In this document: positions 34,674-45,445 of the stretch, piece after piece
Numbering within the stretch: position 1 is the first letter of the stretch
Layout of the letters: the number at the start of each line of letters is the position of its first letter
From: Roridomyces roridus
Taxonomy: Eukaryota > Basidiomycota > Agaricomycetes > Agaricales > Mycenaceae
DNA length: 64,000 bases
Direction of reading: 5' to 3'
Assembly: GCA_029378245.1 (NCBI GenBank)
Contig: JARKIF010000065.1
Span: forward strand, 149,646 to 213,645
Translations under genes and position numbers: made by a program
The notes under the pieces: generated by a model
Databases searched by the model: none
Seen by the model: the letters and a program-made list of their open reading frames with translations, nothing else
Told to the model about the DNA's origin: nothing

Positions 34674-35966
34674 ATGACGCAAGTCCCGTCGGAGCTCGTC
34701 GACAAAATCATCGACAACCTCGAGGGCGACGCTCCCAGTCTCTTATCCTGCTGCCGCGCTGCGCGGACATTTGTACAGCCCTCGCAGATGCGTCTCTTCA
34801 AGAAAGTCACAATCTTGGCTACTTCGGACGGGGATCCCTGCTACAAATTCTACAACAGTATCACCAACTCCCCCCACTTGGCCTCCTTCGTCCAGGAGCT
34901 GTCCGTTGATATGCTGCAGCCTGGAGCCCGCGCTGTCCATATGGGCGGTCGGAGTTATTGTTCTTCCTGGATTATGGAGCACGACACGAAGCTCTCAAAG
35001 ATTCTGCCTCGCCTCCGGCTGAAACACATATCGCTGTACGACAATACACCCGCGTATCAGCAGACATTCCCTATGGATTGGACCCGTTTGGGCCCAGCCC
35101 TCCTATATGCGTTAACCGCTGTCTTTTCCTCGCCGACGCTCGAGTCGGTGCATCTGAAGGGATGGCAACTCTCCTCCCCCCAACAATTGCTCTCGCTTTT
35201 CGCGAAATCCAAGGCTTTGAAGTCATTGTCCATCTCCCGCCTCTCCTTCGACAGGAGTGGCCAATGGTCTACCTCGGCGCCTTGGCTTCCCAAGCTCGCT
35301 TCCCTCTCCATTTTGGAACTAGAGGGGAAACAGACTTCCTCGTCCTTCCTGCATCCCCAAATCGACTTGTCCGGTATCACCACGCTAGTCGTAGCCAGTG
35401 GCTCGCAGAGGAGGATCATGGAGCCGGATGTGGTTAAAGGTCTTGAACATTTGTCCGTCTACCTTGGTGGGTGTGAGTGAAACTATTCTTCCGTGGAGGG
35501 GGCATGCTTACACCGAAACCTTCAGCTCTGGATCCCAAATCATTTTTGACGCCCAACCTTCGGTCAATTCACCTATATGCCCACAATCTGGACACAGTTA
35601 TGCTGGCATTGTTCCAGTCGATCCCCGAAAACTCGCGTCTCGAGAGGATCACCCTCGATGTCTATGCTTCGCACGCCGCCGTTGATGTCAAATCCCGCGT
35701 GTTCGATAACACCATGGAATCTCGCATCTCCTCCCACTTGCATTCCTTGCGAATCGTGGAGATTAGATGTGTCCTTATGCATGGAGAGGAGAGGGGCTTC
35801 TTTGCGTGGACGGAAAGAGTGCGGATGGCGTTCCAGTGTTTGCAGAGTCGTGGTTTGTTGGGTTTCAAACGACTTTCAGGTTGGTGGATGACTACTCATT
35901 ACAATCACGAGTGTCTTGCTGATTTTATCTTTCAGACAGTGAGTATTTGGAAATGTGGAAGTAGAA
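34674..35966 (+). CDS. F-box protein with leucine-rich-like C-terminal region
   Basis: The start at 34,674 reads MTQVPSELVDKIIDNLEGD, an F-box helix pattern that continues LLSCCRAARTFVQPSQMRLF. The rest of exon 1 is rich in regularly spaced leucines (LESVHLKG, LKSLSISRLSF, LASLSILELEG), typical of the substrate-binding half of agaric F-box proteins. An intron at 35,473-35,525 (GTGAGT...TTCAG) joins to LDPKSFLTPNLRSIHLYAHNL. A second intron, from about 35,880 (GTTGGT) to a CAG at about 35,936, gives a short last exon ending at a TAG at 35,966. Without that splice the frame runs to 35,995. The likely role is selection of a target for an SCF ubiquitin ligase. The target cannot be inferred. Confidence 0.75.
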
Positions 35967-36104
35967 AATATCCGTCGGGTGGTGTATGCGACTGATTGTA
36001 TAACGAATGTGAATTTCGTCTCGTATCGAACATGGCAGCTGCCGTTCTCTACCAGGCTCCGACCGCAAATCGAAAAAACCCAAGTAGAAATCTGATTACC
36101 ATGA

Positions 36105-36320
36105 GATCAGGAGTTGCCGATGCTGCAGGGACTCAAGGCCGCACGCGCGGAGGAGCTCATCGCAATGCAAATCAACATGGGCCCGACCTCCAGAGATGGT
36201 TTGGCGCTGGTGGGTGCAAGAGAACAAGTAAATGTTACAGTGTCTCAATGAACATCCGGACACGCCTTGATGAGATTATGGGCAAGTTCATCGACCTTGT
36301 TGTTACCAACTCACCCGCAG
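36105..36320 (+). pseudogene. Decayed partial copy of the MYND gene third exon
   Basis: Translated in pieces this reads MLQGLKAARAEELIAMQINMG, then PTSRDGLALV, then after a disruption EIMGKFIDL. It matches the third exon of the MYND gene at 33,077-34,097 (DEVIAMQINMGATSRDDLALV, then ETMGKLVDF) in order. No MYND finger or start is present and the frame is broken between blocks, so it is a duplicated fragment. Confidence 0.75.
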
Positions 36321-36369
36321 GTGCATCTGTCGAATATGCGGACTCGGAGATGACATTGACTGGAGGTAC

Positions 36370-36860
36370 CCTGTTCGATTCGGGGCGCAGGACTCGTCTG
36401 TTCCTAGACTTTTTTTTTGCCCCAAAAGAGCATGTAGCATTGTAGCATTATTTCGACAAAAACGAAAAGTCGTTGTGTGGTCCTCGCTTCTAAGTTCTCA
36501 GGCGCCGTCACGGTTCCATTCGCTAGCCTGGAGTGGAACCAGGAGTCAGGACTGCTACCGTAGGTCGCGCAGGACAACCTAAACTTGCCCTCCCTCAAAA
36601 TCGAAGGTCGAGACGGAAATACTGATTTGTGTATTGTGTATTGCAAAGAAAAATACACTTCGGTGACTGCTTCTACAGGCGGTCCCGGATTCGAACCAGG
36701 AGGTCTTGTGTGGCCGCCAACTGCGAAGTCCCGTACTGCGTATGAATCCTCTTACTGAGCTCGTATAGGCTAGTCGCTAGTGACAGCAGGACTCGGACTA
36801 CAGGAAAAAAGGTGGTACAACTAGTCATCAAACGTAGTGAGCACCTTGGAATCGAACCAG
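36370..36860. repeat. tRNA-like cluster C: one plus and three minus modules
   Basis: Plus: T-loop TTCGATT at about 36,374 with T9 at 36,410-36,418. Minus (plus-strand coordinates): CCTGG-AGTGGAA-CCAGG at 36,527 with A5 at 36,458, CCCGG-ATTCGAA-CCAGG at 36,684 with A5 at 36,649, and TTGG-AATCGAA-CCAG near 36,845 with A6 at 36,805. The 36,684 unit is clearly related to the 28,086 unit of array B, sharing GGTCCCGGATTCGAACCAGG and the following CTGCCAA-like block. The plus and minus units transcribe away from or into each other with no gene between. Confidence 0.6.
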
Positions 36861-37170
36861 TGAGACTCTTGCTCAAATCGCGTGCATAAGGCCATGATAA
36901 TTTCGTTGCGACAACCTCTTGTCTGGGCTCCGATGCTTGTGTTTACTTGGGAGGGGCGACGAACGTGGGTCGGGTTGCCAAGATATAAAGCTGACCTCTG
37001 GGAGCTGGAGCTGGAGCTGCCGTCGTGTGTTCGTCAAGCCAAGAAATATATGTTCCATCAAATACGTATCACACTATAATACAGAGATTTCCATCCGCCG
37101 AATATGAGGACAGAGAGATGCATTCAAAACGACCCGACTTACCCAACAAATCCAATCCTCAATCCCCCCG

Positions 37171-39442
37171 TCAAACAATCCGACAAATAAACCCATTATC
37201 CAAATTCGGCGACCTCACCTGCGAAATAGGCCTCTGCCCCGGTCGATGGAACGGATTCACCGTCACCGGGCGCGTTCGCGGGCGCATGAGCTCCTGGTGA
37301 AAGTCATGCCCCGGTGGAAACGCCCGCGCCGCCTCGGTCAACCATTTGGGAATCTGCTCCACGGTGAGTTGTTGACTCTGCTGTGCGTAGTCTGTGCATG
37401 CGAAGGGGAAGTTGGCCCTGCGTGGCATTGAAAATGTGTGTATGTATGGAAAGAGAGGAAAAACTCACATGGTCGCACACGAAACGACCTCGTACCATGT
37501 ACTATACGACAAAATCCCCGCGTTGAGTGCGACAATCGCGTCAGGATCCTTGGGTGAGAGCATCATCACCGTGCGCTGCCACGCCCCCGTGAAAGGGCGC
37601 AGCTGCATATGCCGTGCTGCTGGGGGAATCGGGGGTGCGTGGTACAGAGAGATGGCGATAGACCCGCCGCCGGTGCTTTGCGGCGCGGTGTACTCCCAAA
37701 CGGGACCGTCCCGCGCGGCGATAGAACGAGGATGGTGTTGTTTGGCACCGGTGAGGAGAGCCTCTGTCGCCGGGGAGAAGATCGTGAGGTTGATGTGGGT
37801 GTTGGGGAGGAGGAGCGCGAGTTCGGAGAACCTGCACATGAATTTTATGGAAGTCAACAAGCGGTGGAATGGACTCACAAAGGAAGATAATTCAACTCCG
37901 TCTCCGCACCGAGGTAATGGACATCGACCTCCTGCCTTCCCGTACGACGCAGATTCACCACTTGGAGCGTCTCTGTGAGCAGATAATACGTCGTCAAGAC
38001 ACGATCCATGAGCACAGCCGCAGGCGACTCGAGACTCAGCCCTCGCCACTCGTACCACGACTTCCAGTCCTTGACTTGACCAGAACGCGGCCGCGGCGGG
38101 GGCGAGGTCGCACCCGTGAAGAACAACCGGGGATCAGCGTCTCGTCCCGGAGTTTCCACCCCTCGACATCCATGCCCGTCGGCCACTCCTCCATCGCCAG
38201 CATAATCGCCCCGTGCCTATATCCCTTGATATTCCGCGTATCTCGACGCCCCATTGCCGAGCTGTTGGCGCTGTAGAGCGGATCGTCGGAGGGATCGTGT
38301 GGGTTCAGGCGTTCAGGCATTGCCCAGAAGCCTGCGTTCCGATAATCCGAGTCGAGTACGCCGAACCGCGCCTGGAGGAATTGTTTGGAGAAAGTCCCGT
38401 CGCGTTCGAGGCGGCCCCAAGGGAATTGCCGGAGTTCTGATTGGAAGTACGCGAGTTGCGGCATGTATTCATCCTGGAGGATTGAGATATGCCGAGGGCA
38501 GAATGCTAAGACGCACCTTGATTACTTTACACCAGTCCTTGTGATATACACCCTGCTGCGTAGGCGGCCGTTTGGACGACGGTTTCCAGTCGGCGACTTG
38601 GCACTGAAGGAAGAATGAAGATCGTATTGAGAGACGATCTATCGAGCTCACCTCTTTGCTGCAATAGTGATTGCTCTGTTCTGCGTCAATGATTGATAAA
38701 TCCTTCACAGAAGAATCTCACCAGACATCCGGAGCATCTCTTCGCCTGAATACGATCTGTAAGCTTCTTTCAGGTCCATCGTACTCAAGTTCTTACCGTC
38801 CATTTGTCCTTGACGGGGTCGTAGCATGGTTTGCCGCATTTAAAGTGTGAGCACTACGAAGAAGTGAACTGGAGTTCAACGATCACAAAGATCTCCATAC
38901 CATTTTGCCCACAGGAAGCCGAATCTCCTGCTGTGCGGCGACATCCCCGCTCTGCACCGCGTCCTCGAACTTCTTTGCCACTACAGAGGATCGATTTAGC
39001 AAGGTACAGGATGAAGGATCGACGACGTACATTGTCGAATGTATGTGAATTGGTCAGACCCAGCGGAATGCATCGAGTCCAGCATCTGTCTCTCGTGTGG
39101 CGTGATATCGGTGGAATCGTCGGGCGGAAGAGCTTCGTGGTGGGCTCGGGTGGTACCGGACGATTGAGGCTGGGGACCTCGGATTGAGATCTGCGTCGTG
39201 TTAGTGCTCTCCCCAGTGGGCGGCGACTCTCCCCGTGAGGAAGGCTTTTCCATCTCTGAATCGATCAGGGTGACGGCGGTCGCGTTTTCTCCTGACTTTT
39301 CCGGTCGAGGTGGTTGGTGAGTAGGTCGCACAGCGGTTCTGCGGGACCAGAAGAAGAGCAAGGGCAGAGATAGTGCCAGCGCCGTGAGAAGCAGCGTGAG
39401 CATATCGTCGTCGAAAAGAACAAAGAACGTGGGTTTCGTCAC
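37171..39442 (-). CDS. Membrane-anchored MYND zinc finger protein
   Basis: The start at 39,442 (MTKPTFFVLFDDD) leads at once into a hydrophobic anchor (MLTLLLTALALSLPLLFFW) followed by RR and a polar serine/threonine-rich linker. Splicing short introns then gives KFEDAVQSGDVAA, a cysteine-rich block CSHFKCGKPCYDP, then KRCSGCL, NHYCSKECQVADWK and HKDWC, which together complete a MYND-type finger near 38,520-38,860. The C-terminal two thirds (FSKQFLQARFGVLDSDYRN, EVDVHYLGAETELNYLP, SELALLLPNTHINLTIFSP) resemble the C-terminal region found after MYND fingers in Mss51-like fungal proteins, though I am not certain of that relationship. About eight exons are needed. The topology suggests a finger held at a membrane surface. 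The last exon end (37,171) is uncertain. Confidence 0.68.
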
Positions 39443-39539
39443 GTGGAGATTCTTGTCATCCGTCGGGCCGGGCGTGCGACTTGCTCTGACCGCGTTTTCC
39501 TCTGGGCTGGCGCCGGGTCAGTACGATGGAAACAGGGAC

Positions 39540-39965
39540 AGCAGAAGTATACTGTGAAACGCTTGGTGGCACTTGAAGTGCGTCCGCAAAAGCTGTATAA
39601 AGAGGAGGGTAGATTTAGCAGCGGAACACCCCGTTCGACTCGGGACCAAACGATAGGAGGATACTTCCCATTTTTTTGTGTGAACTACATACCTCTCTCC
39701 ACTCGAAGTCCCCACTGCACAGGAAGTATTTGCCGAAAGCCCACGGTTTTTCAACTGTTTCTTATCGAGATTGCACGCAACCGGGAGCTCGACTTGAATC
39801 GGGGGAAGCCAGAGTACTTTTGGAGTACTTATGAAGGTTTATAGGCGCTCGGTGCTCATCTGCTCTGAATTCGGAGTTCGATTGGTCAGATATCTGTGCA
39901 GAGGACGCCTGTTCGACTCGGGCTCAAACCGTGTGCCCAATCCCTCGTTTGTTTTTTTTTCAATC
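39540..39965 (+). repeat. tRNA-like cluster D, two plus-strand modules
   Basis: T-loops TTCGACT at about 39,634 (stem CCCG/CGGG) and 39,912 are followed by T7 at 39,671-39,677 and T9 at 39,952-39,960. Upstream of the first, GGCACTTGAAGTGCG near 39,566 is an anticodon-arm-like hairpin with a serine-type CTTGAAR loop. A diverged relative with GTGGTACTTGGAGTGCGTC lies at about 40,375 but lacks a good T-arm. Confidence 0.55.
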
Positions 39966-40756
39966 GAGAGTATTACAGAGGAACTTCCTTTGCATTTTGA
40001 AAGCCACCTCGAGGACATGGTGCCTCTATCTGGGACGCGTTCCGGATTTGCTTGGCCAAGTATGTATTACATCGAGATGGGCTTGGTGGATGAATATTAG
40101 TTGAAGGGCGCCGAGAGCCATTCAGGGTTCGACAGTGGTTTGTTCAACGAATTTGGCAATTCCGCCGGGTAAATTTCAGAGCGTAGGTGTGTAGCGGAGT
40201 ACGCGTACTTTCGGCACTGATGTCGTCAAAACGCAGCAGACGTCGGCTGAGTTCGCAGCGTTGGACTCCCGGAGCGTCACCGTGTTCAACGTTCAACGGA
40301 CGTAGAGTCCTGATCAACCTCAAATCGCAGCAATAGAAGGATTCGGAGCCATCTGTTTCCCCAATCGAAGTAGTTGGTGGTACTTGGAGTGCGTCTGCGG
40401 AAGGCGGGTGGATAGCGCCATTATTTAATCCAGCAATGCCCGTGAGATTCGGGCCAAGAATTTCCAGAACGGCCCTCAACTTTTTATTCGTGTCGCATAT
40501 ATCCAGAGTCTCGAGCTCTAAGCCGCCAGGTCGGCAGGCGTGCCATCTCAAGACCCAATGCTCCTCAGTGGTACTTCGCCTGCTTTAGCATTGAAACTCA
40601 ATCCCGTTCGCCGTTCAATCCGGGAATGAGGACATACAGGATGATAGGCAAAATCTCCATTTTTTCATTTTTAATTCATCTGACACCCTACAGCCGGAAT
40701 CAACAGTACAGGCATCTTCAACCGCCCATACTACCTCCGCCAACATGATCAACTCC

Positions 40757-41902
40757 TCACACCGTCAGATCGAGTATCCCCCTCGCATCCGCGCGCCACA
40801 GTAAATGCCTCGTCTCCACCGTCAATAATTTGCGCGAACGGAAATCGAAGACAGCGAACTTGCGTAAGCGCTGAAATCGCTGGTCCGCGAGCTCCGCGTC
40901 AATAGCAGGCCAAGGGACGCGATAGTTGTGCTTCTGGACGTATACCGTGATGGTATCCCAGTCCGAGGCAGGGAGGTAGGACAGAACCTCCGGAATCTCG
41001 ATCTGGAGACAGGAGAATACGAGAGTGGTGAGGTTGGTGCTGGTATGTTGTAGAAGCGATTTGAGCCGCCATTCTGAGAATCGTGAACAAGGATCCGGCG
41101 AGGAAGCGAAGGACGCACTGTTCACGCTCCCCTCGTTCGAGGCGATGGACCGGATGGACTGGAGGCTGTCGCCAGCACGTCGTAGATACGTCTGGAGTGA
41201 AGCCCCGTCCAAACAGCATGGATCGAGCTCCAGAGACGTTAGACACGGCATGATGGAGGGTGGATGCGTGACGATGCTGGCAAAGGTGACGCTTGAAGTG
41301 CTGAGCCCGAGGCCGAAGACGGCGAATTCTCGCAGTTGGAGTGGGAATGGAACAGGAGATTTCATGTCGTTCCAGATTGGGACGTTTCCGCCAAGGGTGA
41401 GCGATGTCACCGTCGGTACAGATGAAAGAATAGCGAGAAATGAGCTCTGGAGCAACATCTCCAGTCCAGATTGTAGTCGATCCAGATGAAAGTGCGAAAT
41501 CGATGGGGAGTGCGATGACCAAGCGCTCAAGTGGGGGCATAGAGCCTCCAGATGCGCATTCAGGAATGAGGGGATGACTACGAGGAGCCGAATAGATGTG
41601 AGGCTGGGAAGGCCGTGCATCCTCCCCAGAAGTCCGTCATCGAATGAGTCTGCGCCGATCTCCACCTCCAAGTGACGGATGAAGCTCAGGATGGTCGGTC
41701 GGTCTGCAAGAAGGTTCAAGAGCTCAGATAGCCTAGGGTTCCCCGTAAGCCTGACGTAGGAGAACAAATGGACTCGACTTCGTGGCGCCCATTTCCTGCA
41801 GACCAGACCACACGCCGCCATTTCTGCCGCCGGGATATGGGTTTCGGGTTCATTGCAGCAATCGATGACCTTTTCGATGAGTTCTGGAGGGAAGTCGCGC
41901 AT
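40757..41902 (-). CDS. F-box/LRR-like protein, intact, single exon
   Basis: A complete 381-codon frame starts MRDFPPELIEKVIDCC, an F-box that continues AACGLVCRKWAPRSRVHLFSYV. Leucine-patterned repeats follow (LSELLNLLADRP, LTSIRLLVVIPSFL, VTSLTLGGNVPI, LTSLELDPCCLDG), ending in QRLRKFAVFDFRSRKLLTVE. It is the functional-looking member of a local family. A copy with two frameshifts lies at 59,351-60,499 and a truncated copy at 61,419-61,740, all on the minus strand. The F-box would tether the protein to Skp1/Cullin1 and the repeat region would choose a substrate, which is unknown. The start is well placed because the paralogue begins at the same residue. No introns are needed. Confidence 0.85.
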   Translation of the reverse strand: MRDFPPELIEKVIDCCNEPETHIPAAEMAACGLVCRKWAPRSRVHLFSYVRLTGNPRLSELLNLLADRPTILSFIRHLEVEIGADSFDDGLLGRMHGLPSLTSIRLLVVIPSFLNAHLEALCPHLSAWSSHSPSISHFHLDRLQSGLEMLLQSSFLAILSSVPTVTSLTLGGNVPIWNDMKSPVPFPLQLREFAVFGLGLSTSSVTFASIVTHPPSIMPCLTSLELDPCCLDGASLQTYLRRAGDSLQSIRSIASNEGSVNSASFASSPDPCSRFSEWRLKSLLQHTSTNLTTLVFSCLQIEIPEVLSYLPASDWDTITVYVQKHNYRVPWPAIDAELADQRFQRLRKFAVFDFRSRKLLTVETRHLLWRADARGILDLTV

Positions 41903-42169
41903 TTGTTGGACGTATGGCGTCGTAGGTCAGCGTCGTGGTGGTTCCGTGGCAAGCTTGACAAAGATCTGATCGATGACCAATCAGATTCCGGCAGTGTTCC
42001 GCAAAGGCAACTTGAACACAACTTGAGTCCTTGACCCAGTTTTTCGAGCAGGTGCATACCTTTGTGCCGTGGGGAGGGCCACACTCACGAAGGGGCGGAA
42101 TCCCGATCGTGAAACTGGCATATCAAGGCGAAGCTGAGTTTTAATCTGTTGTTGATCTGTTCGTTGCCT

Positions 42170-42230
42170 GTTCGTTGCCTGTTCGACTCAGGTGCAAGCC
42201 GTTATCGGCCAGAGTGCTTCCGTTTTTAAT
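42170..42230 (+). repeat. tRNA-like module E
   Basis: T-arm-like CTGTTCGACTCAGG at 42,179-42,192 (stem CTG/CAG plus loop TTCGACT) with T5 at 42,223-42,227. A single isolated unit. Confidence 0.45.
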
Positions 42231-42465
42231 CCTGCTGAGTCCGAGCTCTGTATTGAAACATTGGTTTCAGATGTTATTTCTAGGACGTCAGCCCGGGCTC
42301 CGTCTAACTAGTCCTAGCCGACGGGTCTTTTAGGGTGTTGGCAAGGTGTTGGGCGAGATGGAAGGGCAATCTTAGATTGCACGTGGTTAAAGGCCAGGAG
42401 AAGGACGGCACGTTTCCCGTCGGCAATCATTCTGTACAAAGACGCGTCGCGCGCCGATCGCGTCT

Positions 42466-44700
42466 TTGTCCCTCTTCCTTCCCTCCTCGACTCACTGCAG
42501 CTCGCAGGTAGCGACTCCGACCCGTTTAGCACCGCTCGGGTCACGTCTTACCCCACCACTGCGGCCTCTGAGCTGCTCAACGTCGCCGCACTTGACCTTG
42601 CCACCGCACTGGATAACCCTGCCGCCGTTGCGCTCGAATCCGCTGCCGTGTTCGCACACACCATCGCGTTTAAACTCGCCACCAAGTATGACCCCGGCCC
42701 CAACCAGTTTGATCCTGCGGCCGTCATATTTGACCCTGCAGCCACGTTTAACCCCGTAACCGCCGCGCCTTCGTTCGACCCCGCTGCCATGCTTATGTAA
42801 ACCCCTAGCCGTCGCGTCCTCAACCGACCCCGTTGCCATGCTGAAACCCGCAGCCGTGGTATCTTCGTCCGTCCCCGCTGCCATGCTTAACCCCACGGCC
42901 GTAGCATCGCCTGGGCGCATTGCCGTTGCCGCCGGCTCACCTCCCCGTACACACGAGTCCGTCGAGCGTCGCTTTCACCAAATTCCTCATTCAGAATTTT
43001 TCCCCGCATCCCAACTTCCTGGGCCACGGCCCAACACCGATCCCCGTGCAAATCGTGCTCCATCTCGGCCACCCACCTCTGCGCCGTCCGTCTCAACCCC
43101 TCTCCAACGCGAGGCTTGGGAATTTTGTCTTCGTGACTACCCCGATCGCTCGTTCGTTGATTCCCTTCTGCACATTATTGACCACGGCTGCGATATTGGG
43201 TTCAACGGCTCCCGCGACGTCTCTCAGACCTGCAGAAATCTTCGCAGCTCTCTCGAGCACCCCGACGCCATTACTGACGCTATTGCCGCGCAGTTATCTG
43301 CCGGTCGTCTCGCTGGGCCCTTCACCGAGCCACCCTTCCCCAATGCGCGTATGTCCCCCCTTGGTGTTGCCGTGCGCAAACGTTCTGGCAAATTACGCCA
43401 AATTCACCATCGCTGGTGGCCCCGCGGCACTTCCGTTAACGACGGTATCCCGGATTCCGAGGCAAGCATTGTGTACGATATGCTGTCTAAATCAATCGAC
43501 GACCTCCGCACTTCTGGCCCCGGCTCGCTAATGATTAAATTCGACCTCGAAGCCGCGTTCCGTCACATCCCCATCCGTGAAGCCGACGTGCCTCTGCTCG
43601 GGTATTCCTGGCAAGGCTCCATTTATTTCGAACTCTTCCTGATGTTCGGTCTTCGCTCTGCGCCATACATATTCAACCTCTTCTCCGAGGCCTTGCACTG
43701 GATATTGCAGCATCATATTCCTGCATGGCTTTGCCATTACCTTGACGACTTCCTCCTCATCTTCTGTCCCACCACTCCCCCACACATCGTCCACGCCGCG
43801 CTGACCTGGCTCAGAGGTCTTATTCGTTTTCTGGGGCTCAGCCTCCAGGACAAGAAAACGGAGGGCCCGGCCACGTGTCTCGAGATGCTCGGGCTCGAAC
43901 TCGACTCCATTGCAATGGAAGTCCGCCTTCCCGCCGACAAGCTCGCGTACCTGTGCGAGCTCCTTGCGCTCTGGCGCACGAAAACGCACTGCACACTTCG
44001 TGAGTTAATGGCATTTAATGGGTATCTTATCTTCTGCCGTCAAACCATACCTCTCTCCCGCGTGTTCATCCAATCCCTCTTCGATTTCGCTGCATCATTC
44101 AAATCATTATTCTCCCATCGCCGTCTCTCTCGCGCCGCCCGTCGCGATATTTCTTGGTGGTCGGACTTCGCTACCGCCTGGAATGGTGCGCACATTATTT
44201 CTCCCCAACGTCGTGTCGTCGATATCTACACTGACGCAAGCGGAACAAAGGGCGCGGGGGGTATTTTCGGCTCCCAATGGTTCGCCATCCGCATTCCCCA
44301 TCGCTACCTGTCTCGCGATATTAAATTCAAGGAGCTTTTTGCCGTTGTTCACGCACTCCTCTGCTGGGGTCCGGAGCTCCGCGGTCGTCACGTGCGCTTC
44401 CACATCGACAACACCAACGCATTCCACGCTCTTGAGAACCTCTCGATTCGATCCGCCCCAACAATGCAGCTGTTGCGGCAATTCCTCCTCCTCTGTGCAC
44501 GTTTCGACATCACCTTCACACCGTTGTGGATTTCCAGTGAGGACAACGCCCTCGCTGACGCCGCTTCACGTTTCCAATTCGCGCGCCTCTTCAAACTCGC
44601 GCCGCATCTTCCCTCGAAACCCAGTCCAAACATTCTCAGCCTCTCAAATCACGCTACACTTGATCCAACCATCCCTCGTCCATCTCTTTAATTTGCCTTT
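42466..44700 (+). mobile_element. DIRS-like retrotransposon, RT/RNase H portion
   Basis: The main ORF is flanked on the left (42,466-42,800) by a decayed continuation of its N-terminal region. Read in another frame this gives repeated FDPAA-type units (DPAAVIFDPAATFNP) and a stop, so the 5' end is damaged. On the right I find no tyrosine recombinase frame and no inverted or split terminal repeats before about 45,000. The element is therefore probably a 3'-truncated copy or its recombinase is too diverged for me to see. Confidence 0.7.
42838..44691 (+). CDS. Reverse transcriptase / RNase H polyprotein, DIRS-type
   Basis: An uninterrupted 617-codon frame. An alanine/proline-rich N-terminus leads into conserved RT blocks: MSPLGVAVRKRSGKLRQIHH, LMIKFDLEAAFRHIPI with the first catalytic aspartate, FGLRSAPYIFNLFSEAL, and HYLDDFLLIF with the catalytic YLDD at residues 301-304. 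A ribonuclease H domain follows, with DIYTDASGTKGAGG at about residue 462, the glutamate in FKELFAVVHALL near 498, the aspartate in HIDNTNAFHAL near 524, and DNALADAASR near 566. All four RNase H acidic residues appear to be present. FD and YLDD motifs in this context are typical of DIRS-like elements, which integrate with a tyrosine recombinase. The frame is intact, so the copy may be fairly young, but no integrating enzyme is visible beside it. Confidence 0.88.
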   Translation: MLKPAAVVSSSVPAAMLNPTAVASPGRIAVAAGSPPRTHESVERRFHQIPHSEFFPASQLPGPRPNTDPRANRAPSRPPTSAPSVSTPLQREAWEFCLRDYPDRSFVDSLLHIIDHGCDIGFNGSRDVSQTCRNLRSSLEHPDAITDAIAAQLSAGRLAGPFTEPPFPNARMSPLGVAVRKRSGKLRQIHHRWWPRGTSVNDGIPDSEASIVYDMLSKSIDDLRTSGPGSLMIKFDLEAAFRHIPIREADVPLLGYSWQGSIYFELFLMFGLRSAPYIFNLFSEALHWILQHHIPAWLCHYLDDFLLIFCPTTPPHIVHAALTWLRGLIRFLGLSLQDKKTEGPATCLEMLGLELDSIAMEVRLPADKLAYLCELLALWRTKTHCTLRELMAFNGYLIFCRQTIPLSRVFIQSLFDFAASFKSLFSHRRLSRAARRDISWWSDFATAWNGAHIISPQRRVVDIYTDASGTKGAGGIFGSQWFAIRIPHRYLSRDIKFKELFAVVHALLCWGPELRGRHVRFHIDNTNAFHALENLSIRSAPTMQLLRQFLLLCARFDITFTPLWISSEDNALADAASRFQFARLFKLAPHLPSKPSPNILSLSNHATLDPTIPRPSL

Positions 44701-44994
44701 GGCCGCTTTCACTCCTCGTCGCTCTTGCCCTCCGGTTCTCCTCTCCTAGTCTCCCATTGGCCCGTTCTGCTGCCCATTCGGCACAGAGCCTCCCGAGGCC
44801 GCGCTTCCTTGGCTCCCGAGCCGATGGCGCGCGGCGGGCACTTTAGACCCAATCTATGATTGTTCCCAGTCCTTGACGCAGATTTAACTACCGTCTGACA
44901 GAAGACTAGGAACTTCTAAATCGGTCAGCGGGAGTTCAATCTGAATCCTCAATCCAATGTAATACCCAAGTCAGGCCCGTCAATTGCCTTCGAA

Positions 44995-45072
44995 ACTCGA
45001 ATAACATCCCGTTCAATTGGGATGAGGGCCTATGCAAGGAGAGCCAACGGAGAGCTACAACTTTTTTTTTCC
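44995..45072 (+). repeat. tRNA-like module F
   Basis: AACATCCCGTTCAATTGGGA (T-loop TTCAATT, stem CCCG/GGG) is followed by GAGGGCC and T9 at 45,062-45,070. It is homologous over about 120 bp to the module at 58,945-59,080, sharing AACATCCCGTTCAAT, GAGGGCCT, TTTGCCAA, CTCATAACCATCACC. Confidence 0.55.
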
Positions 45073-45445
45073 TGGGTCGGTCCTTGCAGCTTTTCCTTTG
45101 CCAAGACACCTACAGTCCGATTCGAGCGTACTCATAACCATCACCAAACAATCCGAGAACAATGTGAATTGATGGTGTTTGTTCGACACGGTCCTAGCAC
45201 CTGTTCCTTTGTCCTCGTTTGTTCAAAAAAGGTAACCGGTTGCGCATAAATTGTGCGCGTCTAATATCTTGACTCGCAGCTACCACTGGCACCACCCACC
45301 CTCAGTGGAATCAGCGGCACTCAAACATGAGAATCAGCATAGCGATGCTTCTGGCGGACGACGAGGTGAGTTCAGTCCCTTTAGCTGGATTGATCCCTTC
45401 CTCACGTGGCGCAGCCCGCGTCCTCCTTCTCCATGGCGGAGCTGA

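Noticed and set aside
44018..44749. A second ORF overlapping the DIRS RT frame
   Set aside because: Shadow of the real frame, proline/serine-rich nonsense with no recombinase motifs.
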